Source: Castellaniella denitrificans (GTDB lineage Bacteria > Pseudomonadota > Gammaproteobacteria > Burkholderiales > Burkholderiaceae_B). From it: a stretch of 64,000 nucleotides of DNA. The notes under the pieces were generated by a model. The model was given only the letters and a program-made list of their open reading frames with translations, was not told where the DNA came from and did not search any database. Position 1 is the first letter of the stretch; each line of letters starts with the position of its first letter. This document shows, piece after piece, positions 25,329 through 34,976 of this stretch. The stretch covers positions 364,089 through 428,088 of the forward strand of contig NZ_JBHSEZ010000004.1 in assembly GCF_042653765.1 (NCBI RefSeq), written 5' to 3'. The position numbers were made by a program, and so were the translations under genes.

Positions 25329-26522
25329 ATGAAAGAGATCCTCGACACCCTGGACGGCTGGCTGCCCGACCTGACCGACATCCGCCGCGCCATCCACGCC
25401 TGGCCCGAGCTCGCCTTCCAGGAAGTCCGCACGGCCGACACCGTGGCGCGCCTGCTGGAGTCCTGGGGCATCGAGACCCATCGCGGCCTGGGCGAGACCG
25501 GCGTGGTCGGCCGCATCGCCGGTCGCGGGCCGGGCCGGTCCGTGGGCCTGCGGGCCGACATGGACGCCCTGCCCATGCCGGAGACCAACACCTTCCCGCA
25601 CGCCAGCCGCAATCCGGGCGCCATGCATGCCTGCGGCCATGACGGCCACACCACCATGCTGCTGGCCGCCGCCCGCTACCTGGCCGGACACCGCGACTTC
25701 AACGGCACCGTGCACGTCGTCTTCCAGCCCGCCGAAGAAGCCGGAGGCGGCGCCCGCCGCATGATCGAGGACGGCCTGTTCGAACAGTTCCCCATGGACG
25801 CGGTGTTCGGCATGCACAACTGGCCCGGCCTGCCCGCCGGCACGTTCGGCCTGACCGACGGCCCCATCATGGCCTCCAGCAGCACGTTCGAAATCACGCT
25901 GCGGGGCCGCGGCGCCCACGGCGCCATGCCCCACCTGGGCGTGGACCCGGTGGTCGCGGCCGCCCAGCTCACCCTGGCCTTCCAGACCATCCTGACCCGC
26001 GACTTGGACCCGCTGGAATCCGGCGTCATCAGCGTAACCCAGATCCACGCCGGATCGGCCGACAACGTCATCCCCGACCAGGCCGTGATGCGCGGCACGG
26101 TGCGCACCCTGTCCAACGACACGCTGGACCTGATCGAGACCCGCATGCGCGACCTGGCCGGGCCGCTCGCCCAGGCACTGCGCTGCGAAGCCGTCTTCCG
26201 CTTCCACCGCGAATACCCGGCCACCGTCAACCACCCCGAACAGGCCGCCCTCTGCGCCCAGGTCCTGACCGAGCTGGTGGGCGCCGACCAGGTCGACGCC
26301 CAGGTACGGCCGTCCATGGGGGCGGAGGACTTCGCCTTCATGCTGCAGGCCCGTCCCGGCTGCTACGTCTGGATCGGCAACGGCACGGGCGACCACCGCA
26401 CGGCGGGCCACGGCCTGGGGCCCTGCACCCTGCACAACGGCAGCTACGACTTCAACGACGCCATCATTCCGCTGGGGGCCGCCTACTGGGTGCTGCTGGC
26501 GCGCCGGTTCCTGGCCGGCTGA
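25329..26522 (+). CDS. M20 family amidohydrolase (hippurate hydrolase-like)
   Basis: A 397-residue M20D metallopeptidase-family enzyme that hydrolyses N-acyl amino acids or related amides. It shows HAWPELAFQE, the metal-site CGHDGH (102-107), the catalytic/metal pair in AEEAGGG (E136, E137), a dimerisation region with GRGAHGAMPH, and a late GAEDF motif. ATG at 25329 is chosen over an upstream in-frame ATG because GGGGGC precedes it at normal spacing. Substrate specificity is not determined; hippurate hydrolase is a common but generic label. It probably shares a transcript with the suhB-like gene 54 bases upstream. Confidence 0.88.
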   Translation: MKEILDTLDGWLPDLTDIRRAIHAWPELAFQEVRTADTVARLLESWGIETHRGLGETGVVGRIAGRGPGRSVGLRADMDALPMPETNTFPHASRNPGAMHACGHDGHTTMLLAAARYLAGHRDFNGTVHVVFQPAEEAGGGARRMIEDGLFEQFPMDAVFGMHNWPGLPAGTFGLTDGPIMASSSTFEITLRGRGAHGAMPHLGVDPVVAAAQLTLAFQTILTRDLDPLESGVISVTQIHAGSADNVIPDQAVMRGTVRTLSNDTLDLIETRMRDLAGPLAQALRCEAVFRFHREYPATVNHPEQAALCAQVLTELVGADQVDAQVRPSMGAEDFAFMLQARPGCYVWIGNGTGDHRTAGHGLGPCTLHNGSYDFNDAIIPLGAAYWVLLARRFLAG

Positions 26523-26569
26523 CCGCCCCCGGACGGCCCGGCGTCAAGAAATCGCCATCCGCAAACGGT

Positions 26570-26575
26570 TAAAAT
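26570..26575 (+). promoter_or_regulatory. Candidate -10 element before the thioesterase-mgtE pair
   Basis: TAAAAT in a short AT-rich island of an otherwise very GC-rich gap between the amidohydrolase and thioesterase genes. No convincing -35 is seen. Confidence 0.3.
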
Positions 26576-26643
26576 ACGCGCTTTGCCGAAACGCGCCCCG
26601 CCCGGTCCGGACGCGGCGCCTCGGCATCCACCCCGAGGCCGCC

Positions 26644-27036
26644 ATGTCCACTACCCTGCCCTCCTCCGATCGCCCGGTCACCCTGCGCGTCATGCCCCAG
26701 CCGTCCGACGCCAACATCCATGGCGACGTGTTCGGGGGCTGGATCATGGCCCAGGTGGATATCGCCGGCTCGATCCCGGCCACGCGGCGCGCGTGCGGAC
26801 GGGTCGCCACCGTGGCCGTCAACGCCTTCACCTTCAAGCAGCCCGTCTTCGTCGGCGACCTGCTCAGCTTCTACGCCGAAATCACCCGGACGGGCCGGAC
26901 TTCCGTCACCGTCTCGGTCGAAGTCTACGCCGAACGCCAGCGCCTGGAGGCCGAGGTCGTCAAGGTCACCGAGGCCACCCTGACCTACGTCGCCACCGAC
27001 GAGGACCGCCACAGCCGTCCCCTGCCCCCGATCTGA
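26644..27036 (+). CDS. Acyl-CoA thioesterase, hotdog fold (YciA-like)
   Basis: A 130-residue hotdog-fold thioesterase. The helix-entry motif SDANIHGDVFGGWIMAQVDI, with the Asn and the conserved HGDVFGG, is typical of YciA. AVNAFTFKQPVFVGDLLSFYAEI is the second strand block. It would hydrolyse acyl-CoA esters in the cytoplasm. ATG at 26644 follows GAGG. A TAAAAT hexamer lies about 70 bases upstream. mgtE follows 13 bases after the stop. Confidence 0.88.
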   Translation: MSTTLPSSDRPVTLRVMPQPSDANIHGDVFGGWIMAQVDIAGSIPATRRACGRVATVAVNAFTFKQPVFVGDLLSFYAEITRTGRTSVTVSVEVYAERQRLEAEVVKVTEATLTYVATDEDRHSRPLPPI

Positions 27037-27049
27037 GGAGCCCGTGCCG

Positions 27050-28537
27050 ATGGCCGATCAGCCCGCCGCCGCCGAGACCGCCATCCCGGTCGTCATTCCG
27101 CGCCGCCTGGACCCGGAAGACGCCCAATTGGCGCTGCAGGAACTGCAGGCCATCCTGAAACGCCAGGAGGTCGTGGACGCGCTCGCCCAGCGCCAGCACG
27201 AAGACGAGGACGAGGACGGCTCGAACCTGCTGGAAGGCATGCTGCAGCGCCAGCACGAGGACGAGATCCGCCAGATCGTCAACGCGCTGCACCCGGCCGA
27301 CATCGCCTTCATCCTGGAATCCCTGCCGGTGCAACAGCGCCAGGCGGTCTGGCAACTGGTCAGCCAGGAACACGACGCCGACGTGCTCCTGGAAGTCGAG
27401 GACTGGGTCCGCGAATCGCTGATCGAGTCCATGGACCACGAGGACCTGATCGCGGCCACGGGCACCATGGACGCCGACGAGATCGCCGATCTCGCGCCCG
27501 ACCTGCCCGCCGACGTGATGGCCGAGGTCCAGAAGGGCCTGACCGACGCCGAGCGCGCCCAACTGGTCGCCGCCATGGGCTATCCGGAGGACACCGTCGG
27601 CGCCATCATGGACTTCGACATGGTCCGGGTGCGCGAGGACGTGACCCTGGAAGTCGTGCTGCGCTACCTGCGCCGGCTGCACGAGCTGCCCGACCACACC
27701 GACCAGATCTTCGTGGTGGACCGCGCCGACCAGCTGCGCGGCACCCTGTCGCTGTCGCGCCTGCTGCTCAGCGAGCCCGAGACCCTGGTCAACGCGGTCA
27801 TGGAGCCCGACGTCCTCAGCCTCAACCCCATGGACCCGGACACCGACGCGGCCAATGCCTTCGAGCGCTACGACCTGGTGTCGGCTCCGGTGGTGGACGA
27901 ACAGGGCCGCCTGATCGGCCGCGTCACCATCGACGAGGTCGTGGACGTGCTGCAGGAAGACTCCCAGGAACAGGAACTGTCGCGCGCCGGCCTGCAGGAA
28001 GAGGATATCTTCGCGCCCGTCCTGGCGGCCCTGCGCAACCGCGCGCCCTGGCTGCTGGTGAACCTGTGCACGGCCTCCATCGCGTCCTTCGTGGCGTCCC
28101 GCTTCGAGGACACGGTCAGCCACATCGTGATCCTGGCCTTCCTGATGTCCATCGTGGCCGGGATCGGCGGCAATTCCGGCAACCAGACCATGACCATGAT
28201 CATCCGCGCCATGGCCACGGGCCGCGTCACCGGCGCGAACATCACGCAGCTGGTCAAGCGCGAGCTGCAGGTGACGTTCCTGGTGGGAACCTGCGGCAGC
28301 CTGGTCGCGGCGACCTTCGCCTGGATGATCTCGGGCTCCTACGCGGTCGCCGGGGTGATGATGGCGGCCATGGTCGGCAACATGCTGATCGGCGCGGCGC
28401 TGGGGGTGCTGATCCCGCTGCTGCGCGACCGCTTCGGCAAGGACCCCGCCATGGGCTCGTCGGTGCTGCTGACCTTCGCCACGGATTCGCTGGGATTCTT
28501 CCTGTTCCTGGGACTGGCGACGGTGTTCTTACTGTAG
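27050..28537 (+). CDS. mgtE: Magnesium transporter MgtE
   Basis: A 495-residue Mg2+ channel. It has a cytoplasmic N domain rich in acidic residues (about 30-170, LHPADIAFILESLP) and two CBS domains (about 175-305: MDFDMVRVREDVTL and MEPDVLSLNPMDP). These precede five membrane helices (about 325-495) with the signature GIGGNSGNQTMTMIIRAM. Mg2+ binding to the N/CBS part gates the pore in the characterised Thermus protein. ATG at 27050 fits GAGGAG nine bases upstream better than the GTG at 27044. Downstream (28538-28777) no gene is seen; it holds one copy of a structured repeat. Confidence 0.93.
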   Translation: MADQPAAAETAIPVVIPRRLDPEDAQLALQELQAILKRQEVVDALAQRQHEDEDEDGSNLLEGMLQRQHEDEIRQIVNALHPADIAFILESLPVQQRQAVWQLVSQEHDADVLLEVEDWVRESLIESMDHEDLIAATGTMDADEIADLAPDLPADVMAEVQKGLTDAERAQLVAAMGYPEDTVGAIMDFDMVRVREDVTLEVVLRYLRRLHELPDHTDQIFVVDRADQLRGTLSLSRLLLSEPETLVNAVMEPDVLSLNPMDPDTDAANAFERYDLVSAPVVDEQGRLIGRVTIDEVVDVLQEDSQEQELSRAGLQEEDIFAPVLAALRNRAPWLLVNLCTASIASFVASRFEDTVSHIVILAFLMSIVAGIGGNSGNQTMTMIIRAMATGRVTGANITQLVKRELQVTFLVGTCGSLVAATFAWMISGSYAVAGVMMAAMVGNMLIGAALGVLIPLLRDRFGKDPAMGSSVLLTFATDSLGFFLFLGLATVFLL

Positions 28538-28580
28538 CGGCACCTCGACCGCACGGCCCCCTTCCGGACGCGCCGCTCAC

Positions 28581-28748
28581 CCGGTTCCGGCTGCGCCGGA
28601 ACTGCCCAGGCTCCAGGCCATCATCGGGGCGCTCGCCAAACTCGCAAGGCGCTCAGTCCCCCGGACTGAGCGCACCCGTCTTGCTCGAACAGTGGCTCGC
28701 TTGCATCCCCGCTGACGGCCTTCCGCCTGGCGGGCTCGAACAGCGCGC
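28581..28748 (-). repeat. Structured ~168-bp repeat, copy A (inverted relative to copy B)
   Basis: Read on the minus strand it closely matches 30758-30923 read on the plus strand (about three quarters of bases by eye). Both copies run GCTGTT, a loop-stem, CGAGCCACTGTTCGAGC, a 9-bp hairpin, GCGAGTTTGGCGA, CGCCCCGATG, and end with GTTCCGGC/GCCGGAAC. The 9-bp hairpin is GCTCAGTCC-CCC-GGACTGAGC (28651-28671). Confidence 0.85.
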
Positions 28749-28777
28749 CCGGAAGGGGGCCATGCGGTCCGACGAGA

Positions 28778-29119
28778 TCAGGGAAGCTGCAGCAATGCCT
28801 TGATCCGGGCCTTGATGTCCGCGAGTTCGGCGGCCGTGGCCTGGCCCTTGCGTTCAGCCTGACGTGATTTCCAGTCCAGGCTCTTGATTTGATCGGCCAG
28901 AGCAACCCCCAGGGCGCCGCCGCCACTCAGCGGAACCTCGAAGGGATAGCCTTTGACCTGGCTGGTGATCGGAACACAGACAATCAGGCCAGAACGCTGG
29001 TTATAGGCCAAGGGGCTCAGCACCACGGCCGGCCGGCGGCCTGCTTGTTCATGTCCGCTTTGCGGCGTGAAATTCAGCCAGACGATATCGCCTTCCTCTG
29101 GCGCGTAGGCACTCTTCAC
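28778..29119 (-). CDS. mazF: MazF/PemK-family endoribonuclease toxin
   Basis: A 113-residue toxin of the CcdB/MazF fold. GDIVWLNFTPQSGHEQAGRRP is the N-terminal signature with the catalytic Arg region. RPAVVLSP, VCVPITSQVKGYPFEV and DQIKSLDW are the further conserved blocks. Members cleave mRNA at short sequences and are held inactive by the cognate MazE. ATG at 29119 overlaps the mazE stop (ATGA), the classic antitoxin-first arrangement. The gene ends 29 bases before structured repeat A. Confidence 0.92.
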   Translation of the reverse strand: MKSAYAPEEGDIVWLNFTPQSGHEQAGRRPAVVLSPLAYNQRSGLIVCVPITSQVKGYPFEVPLSGGGALGVALADQIKSLDWKSRQAERKGQATAAELADIKARIKALLQLP

Positions 29120-29358
29120 AACAGTTCCCGCCCCAGGGGACCACCAAAGTCCTGTTCGCCATGCCGGTTTTCGGCGGTGATGCCCGCCAGCAAATCGTCC
29201 AGTTGATAGACCGGTGCAGCAGGCTCGATCACGATACGGCCGTTTTCAACACGGACTTCGACGGTCTGCTCGAGTGTCAGTTGCGCCGCTTCCATGATCG
29301 CAGTGGGCAGGCGGACCGCCGGGCTGTTACCCCATTTCTTGAGGATCTGAAGCGCCAT
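29116..29358 (-). CDS. mazE: MazE-family antitoxin (AbrB-type DNA-binding)
   Basis: An 80-residue antitoxin. The N-terminal half is a swapped-hairpin AbrB/MazE domain (LKKWGNSPAVRLPTAIMEAAQL, followed by VEVRVENGRIVIEP). The acidic C-terminal tail (about 50-80, YQLDDLLAGITAENRHGEQDF) is the expected toxin-neutralising segment. GGAGG lies five bases before ATG at 29358. A promoter with a flanking palindrome is directly upstream, which suggests autorepression by MazE or MazEF as known for the family. Confidence 0.92.
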   Translation of the reverse strand: MALQILKKWGNSPAVRLPTAIMEAAQLTLEQTVEVRVENGRIVIEPAAPVYQLDDLLAGITAENRHGEQDFGGPLGRELL

Positions 29359-29378
29359 GGCGACCTCCGTAGAAACAA

Positions 29379-29438
29379 ATGTAGATACCTATGAAGTATA
29401 GGCAATCCCTACGCAAGTATCAACACCCGTATCTACAT
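29379..29438. promoter_or_regulatory. Palindromic half-sites bracketing the mazEF promoter
   Basis: ATGTAGATAC (29379-29388) and its exact reverse complement GTATCTACAT (29429-29438) flank the promoter symmetrically, with centres 50 bases apart (about five helical turns). This is a likely operator for the MazE(F) complex. The spacing would suit looping or cooperative binding, which is inference. Confidence 0.65.
29395..29423 (-). promoter_or_regulatory. mazEF promoter
   Basis: TTGATA (29418-29423) and TATACT (29395-29400) on the minus strand, separated by exactly 17 bases. The -10 box ends 36 bases before the mazE ATG. Confidence 0.75.
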
Positions 29439-29506
29439 GCGGGATCGTCGCCCGTCATTCACCTGCGGCACAAGAGACGCCTCATCAAGCATGCTCAAGC
29501 CCCGCA

Positions 29507-29791
29507 TCACCGGCTGGCGGAAGGACGCACTGGGTGACTATCCCGTGAGCTTGCAAGCGCCGCTTCGACATGTCCGACCAGATCGGCGCCTGTGAGCCCG
29601 AGCGGTCCGGACAGGGCCAAGACGGTCGCAATGGAGGGCAAGCGCTGACCTCGCTCCAGCATGGAGATGAATGTTCTGTCGAGATTGGCCTCGAAGGCCA
29701 GTGTTTCTTGCGACATGCCGCGCGCATTCCGCAGCGACCTCAGCACGTCACCGAACGTTTTCTCGAGCGTTCCTTTTGGAGGCGGTCCCAT
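29507..29791 (-). CDS. XRE-family helix-turn-helix regulator
   Basis: A 94-residue protein. The helix-turn-helix is FGDVLRSLRNARGMSQETLA followed by ANLDRTFISMLERGQRLPSI, a standard Cro/CI-type domain filling most of the protein (about 12-75). The short tail has no obvious effector domain. It is divergent from the lipoprotein gene, and a perfect palindrome lies in the 66-base gap, so it probably represses itself and that gene. No ribosome-binding site is evident. GC content is lower than in the surrounding housekeeping genes. Confidence 0.85.
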   Translation of the reverse strand: MGPPPKGTLEKTFGDVLRSLRNARGMSQETLAFEANLDRTFISMLERGQRLPSIATVLALSGPLGLTGADLVGHVEAALASSRDSHPVRPSASR

Positions 29792-29810
29792 TGCAGGGAA
29801 GATGCTAGTT

Positions 29811-29842
29811 CCGTAGACTATGGTCTACGGACAACTGTCTAC
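29811..29842. promoter_or_regulatory. Operator-like palindrome between XRE regulator and lipoprotein gene
   Basis: CCGTAGAC-TATG-GTCTACGG (29811-29830) is a perfect 8-bp inverted repeat, and a third GTCTAC half-site follows at 29837. TTGCAG (29791-29796) and TAGACT (29814-29819) with 17 bases between form a possible plus-strand promoter that overlaps the palindrome. TTGTAG...CATAGT is possible on the minus strand. Confidence 0.6.
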
Positions 29843-29857
29843 AAGGACAACATCAGC

Positions 29858-30289
29858 ATGACCTGCCAGAGCCGACACGCACGGCCCTCGAAACTCTCAA
29901 AAATGATCGCGGCAATCAATGTGGCGGCGCTGCTCAGCGCATGCGCCCACACAACCCCGAATCCCGTGCAGACATCGCAGGTTGGCGATGAAAACATGAG
30001 CTGCCGTTCCATCGAGAACGAAATGCAGGATATGGAAACCGAACGCGCGGACAGCGATGCGCGAGGCACCGGCCAGGTCGCGAAGAATGTCGGACTCGGA
30101 ATCGCTGGTGCCTTCTTATTGGTTCCATGGTTCTTCATGGACACGGGTAATGCCCACTCAGTCGAGGCCAAGGCGGCACAAGCAAGATACAAGCGGCTAC
30201 ATGCGCTTTACCAGGATAAGGGGTGCATGCCCACAGAAAAGCCCGTGGAGAAAACTCCTTCGAGCGAATTGCATGAACCAAAAGAATAA
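29858..30289 (+). CDS. Small putative lipoprotein of unknown function
   Basis: A 143-residue protein. After a basic N-terminus there is a hydrophobic stretch ending in LLSAC (Cys about residue 29), a lipobox. A charged segment (NEMQDMETERADSD), a second hydrophobic segment (VGLGIAGAFLLVPWFFM, about 80-96) and a polar tail follow. I recognise no family beyond a resemblance to short entry-exclusion or uncharacterised lipoproteins. ATG at 29858 has AAGGA eleven bases upstream; ATG at 29903 is an alternative without a ribosome site. Codon use and GC are clearly lower than in neighbours, suggesting acquisition. Confidence 0.6.
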   Translation: MTCQSRHARPSKLSKMIAAINVAALLSACAHTTPNPVQTSQVGDENMSCRSIENEMQDMETERADSDARGTGQVAKNVGLGIAGAFLLVPWFFMDTGNAHSVEAKAAQARYKRLHALYQDKGCMPTEKPVEKTPSSELHEPKE

Positions 30290-30343
30290 TCTGACAGAAT
30301 AAATTAGCCAGATAGATCACAGAACAGAACTGCGAGGACCATA

Positions 30344-30694
30344 ATGAACTTTATTCAAAAAATTATCCTCGGACACCACCTAACCAAGATGACTAATATC
30401 TTTGAGGCTGTTGTCCGCACAAAGATCGGTGCCTTTGCAGGGGCTGGCGGTGGGTTTGACTCGCTACCACCACATCAAATGACGCTGTATCTTAGCGAGC
30501 TTAAATCTCGTTCCGAAAAATTGCGCCGCTTCCCTAAACACGTGATCACTCAAGAACTACTGAAGAGCGCGCGCATCTCAGTTCAGCTAAACCGGTCCAC
30601 CCGAATGGAAGCCCAACAGAAGCTCTTGGATCTGCTGATTGGTGAAGGCATTGCGATGGATCTCAAAACCTTCCAACAATCATTCTCAAATTAG
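30344..30694 (+). CDS. Hypothetical protein, AT-rich orphan
   Basis: A 116-residue protein that I do not recognise. It looks helical and basic (MNFIQKIILGHHLTKMTNIF, then LYLSELKSRSEKLRRFPKHV), with no signal peptide or membrane helix. GAGGA lies six bases before ATG at 30344. Base composition is the most AT-rich coding stretch of the window. It ends 63 bases before structured repeat B and is the last gene of the accessory segment. Confidence 0.6.
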   Translation: MNFIQKIILGHHLTKMTNIFEAVVRTKIGAFAGAGGGFDSLPPHQMTLYLSELKSRSEKLRRFPKHVITQELLKSARISVQLNRSTRMEAQQKLLDLLIGEGIAMDLKTFQQSFSN

Positions 30695-30757
30695 CATCTC
30701 GTGTGAAGCACCTGCCACCCGCCTTCCTCGGCAGGCGGCGTCCTGTGGCCGCACCGA

Positions 30758-30923
30758 GCGCTGTTGGAGTCCGCTGGCCAGAAGCCAGCCAGCGGGGAGG
30801 CAAGTGAGCCACTGTTCGAGCGGGACGCTTGCGGTCAGTCCGGGGGACTGACCGCCCCGCGAGTTTGGCGAACGCCCCGATGGCGGGCTGGCGGCCGGGC
30901 AGTTCCGGCGCAGCCGGAACCGG
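30758..30923 (+). repeat. Structured ~166-bp repeat, copy B
   Basis: Inverted counterpart of 28581-28748. It contains CCGCTGG...CCAGCGG (about 30771-30795), the 9-bp hairpin GGTCAGTCC-GGG-GGACTGACC (30833-30853), GGCG-AA-CGCC, and GTTCCGGC-GCA-GCCGGAAC. The hairpin stem differs from copy A by a compensating pair (C-G in A, G-C in B). The rest of the 391-base gap 30695-31085 holds only the secA terminator. Confidence 0.85.
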
Positions 30924-31038
30924 ACGACCTGCGCCCGGGGCGGCCACAGGACGACGCCGAGGTCTCACAAAAGAACACCGACGGCCGACACCCCAGACCG
31001 AAACGCGGCCAGAGACCCCGCCCCCCACCGCAGCAATG

Positions 31039-31067
31039 AAAAAGGCCGGGACACGCCCGGCCTTTTT
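31039..31067 (-). terminator. Rho-independent terminator of secA (bidirectional)
   Basis: A5-GGCCGGG-ACACG-CCCGGCC-T5: a seven-base-pair GC stem (31044-31050 / 31056-31062) with A/T runs on both sides, 19 bases after the secA stop. Confidence 0.85.
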
Positions 31068-31085
31068 CATCATCGACAGAAAGAC

Positions 31086-33836
<2,751 letters not shown>

Positions 33837-33929
33837 ATCGTGTCGTCGCTGCGGGCCCGAAGGATGATCGGACGCCGGAAGATTGTGAGGCGCGGCCGCC
33901 GAATGGTGACCGCAGGTAAACGCTGCAGT

Positions 33930-34964
33930 TTAACGCAGGGAGGAAGCCCCCGCATCGGCGGCGGGCCCGGCTTGCGCCACCCGGTCCGCCCCCAGCGCCA
34001 GGCGCGTGCGGGCGTCTTCCTGGATGAACAGGGTCGGATCCAGGGGGTAGTCCGCCATCCGCACCTCGAAATGCAGATGCGATCCGGTGGACCGGCCGGT
34101 GCTGCCCACCCGCGCGATGAGCTGGCCCTGGCGGACGATGTCGCCCGTTTTCACCAGCACGCTGGAGGCATGGGCGTAGCGGGTGCGCAGGCCGTTGCCG
34201 TGGTCGATCTCCACCATCCGGCCGTAGCCGTGCCAGGAGCCCGCCCGCGTCACCAGCCCGCCGGACGCCGCCCGGATGGGCGCGCCGCGGGGCGCGACGA
34301 AGTCCAGGCCCTCGTGCATGGTGTGGCGGCCGCTGACCGGATTGCGGCGCCAGCCGAACGACGAGCTGAGGGCGGGATAATCGACCGGGGAGAGCGTCGG
34401 CAGGCTGGCCTGGAAGCCGGCCTGGCGGGACAGGGCCGCGTCCACCAGGGCGTAGGCGTCCTCCTGGGTTTCCAGGCGCCGCCCCAGCGCGTCGATGTGC
34501 CGCCCCAGCAGTTCCGCCGAGCCGATCGCGGGCGCCGGCAGCGACTGGGCGGGGATGTCGTCCATCACCTGGGCGTCGCCCGCCTCGTCGTCGATCGCCG
34601 GCAGGCCGGCCGGACGATCGAGGGATGCGACGCCGGTAGCGAGTTCCGGCGCCGTGTAGTTCAGGCCGGCCGCCCGGGCGACCCGCTCGCGCACGGATTC
34701 CATGGCCAGCACGCGGCCCTGCAGTTCGCCCAGCTTGCCCGCCAGGCCCGCGATGCTGCCCTGCAGGGTCGCCGAATCCTGCCGCAGGCGGGAATCGATC
34801 GCCTCGCGCTGGCCGGGGTCCAGGGTCGGCGTGCGCCAGGCCTGCCACTGGGCGCCGCCCCAGGCCGACAGCGCCAAGGCGCCTGCCATGCCCAGCCCCC
34901 GCAGGAGGCGCGCGTTAGAATGCAGCCAGAGCGCTGCGCGAGCAGTGTGTTTCGATTTCGTCAC
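33930..34964 (-). CDS. M23 family metallopeptidase with N-terminal membrane anchor
   Basis: A 344-residue protein. It has one transmembrane helix (about 23-40), a periplasmic helical region (about 50-170), and a LytM/M23 domain at about 190-310. The zinc ligands are in SGRHTMHEGLDF (H and D) and HLHFEV. All M23 ligands appear present, so it could be an active endopeptidase or carboxypeptidase on peptidoglycan cross-links. The start is GTG at 34964 with GAGGA seven bases upstream; no nearby ATG is in frame. It lies between lpxC and secA, a conserved place in this lineage. It is divergent from the DciA-like gene across only 12 bases. Confidence 0.88.
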   Translation of the reverse strand: MTKSKHTARAALWLHSNARLLRGLGMAGALALSAWGGAQWQAWRTPTLDPGQREAIDSRLRQDSATLQGSIAGLAGKLGELQGRVLAMESVRERVARAAGLNYTAPELATGVASLDRPAGLPAIDDEAGDAQVMDDIPAQSLPAPAIGSAELLGRHIDALGRRLETQEDAYALVDAALSRQAGFQASLPTLSPVDYPALSSSFGWRRNPVSGRHTMHEGLDFVAPRGAPIRAASGGLVTRAGSWHGYGRMVEIDHGNGLRTRYAHASSVLVKTGDIVRQGQLIARVGSTGRSTGSHLHFEVRMADYPLDPTLFIQEDARTRLALGADRVAQAGPAADAGASSLR

Positions 34965-34976
34965 TCAAAATTCCTC

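Noticed and set aside
28581..30923. Insertion sequence or prophage remnant
   Set aside because: No transposase, integrase, terminal direct repeats or phage genes are seen; the inverted repeats are hairpin elements, not typical IS ends.
28600..31040. Short peptides sharing SEPLFE and QSGGL encoded by both structured repeats
   Set aside because: The shared peptide follows from the DNA repeat. Differences between copies are not biased to synonymous sites and stems are conserved instead, so a structural element is more likely than a gene.
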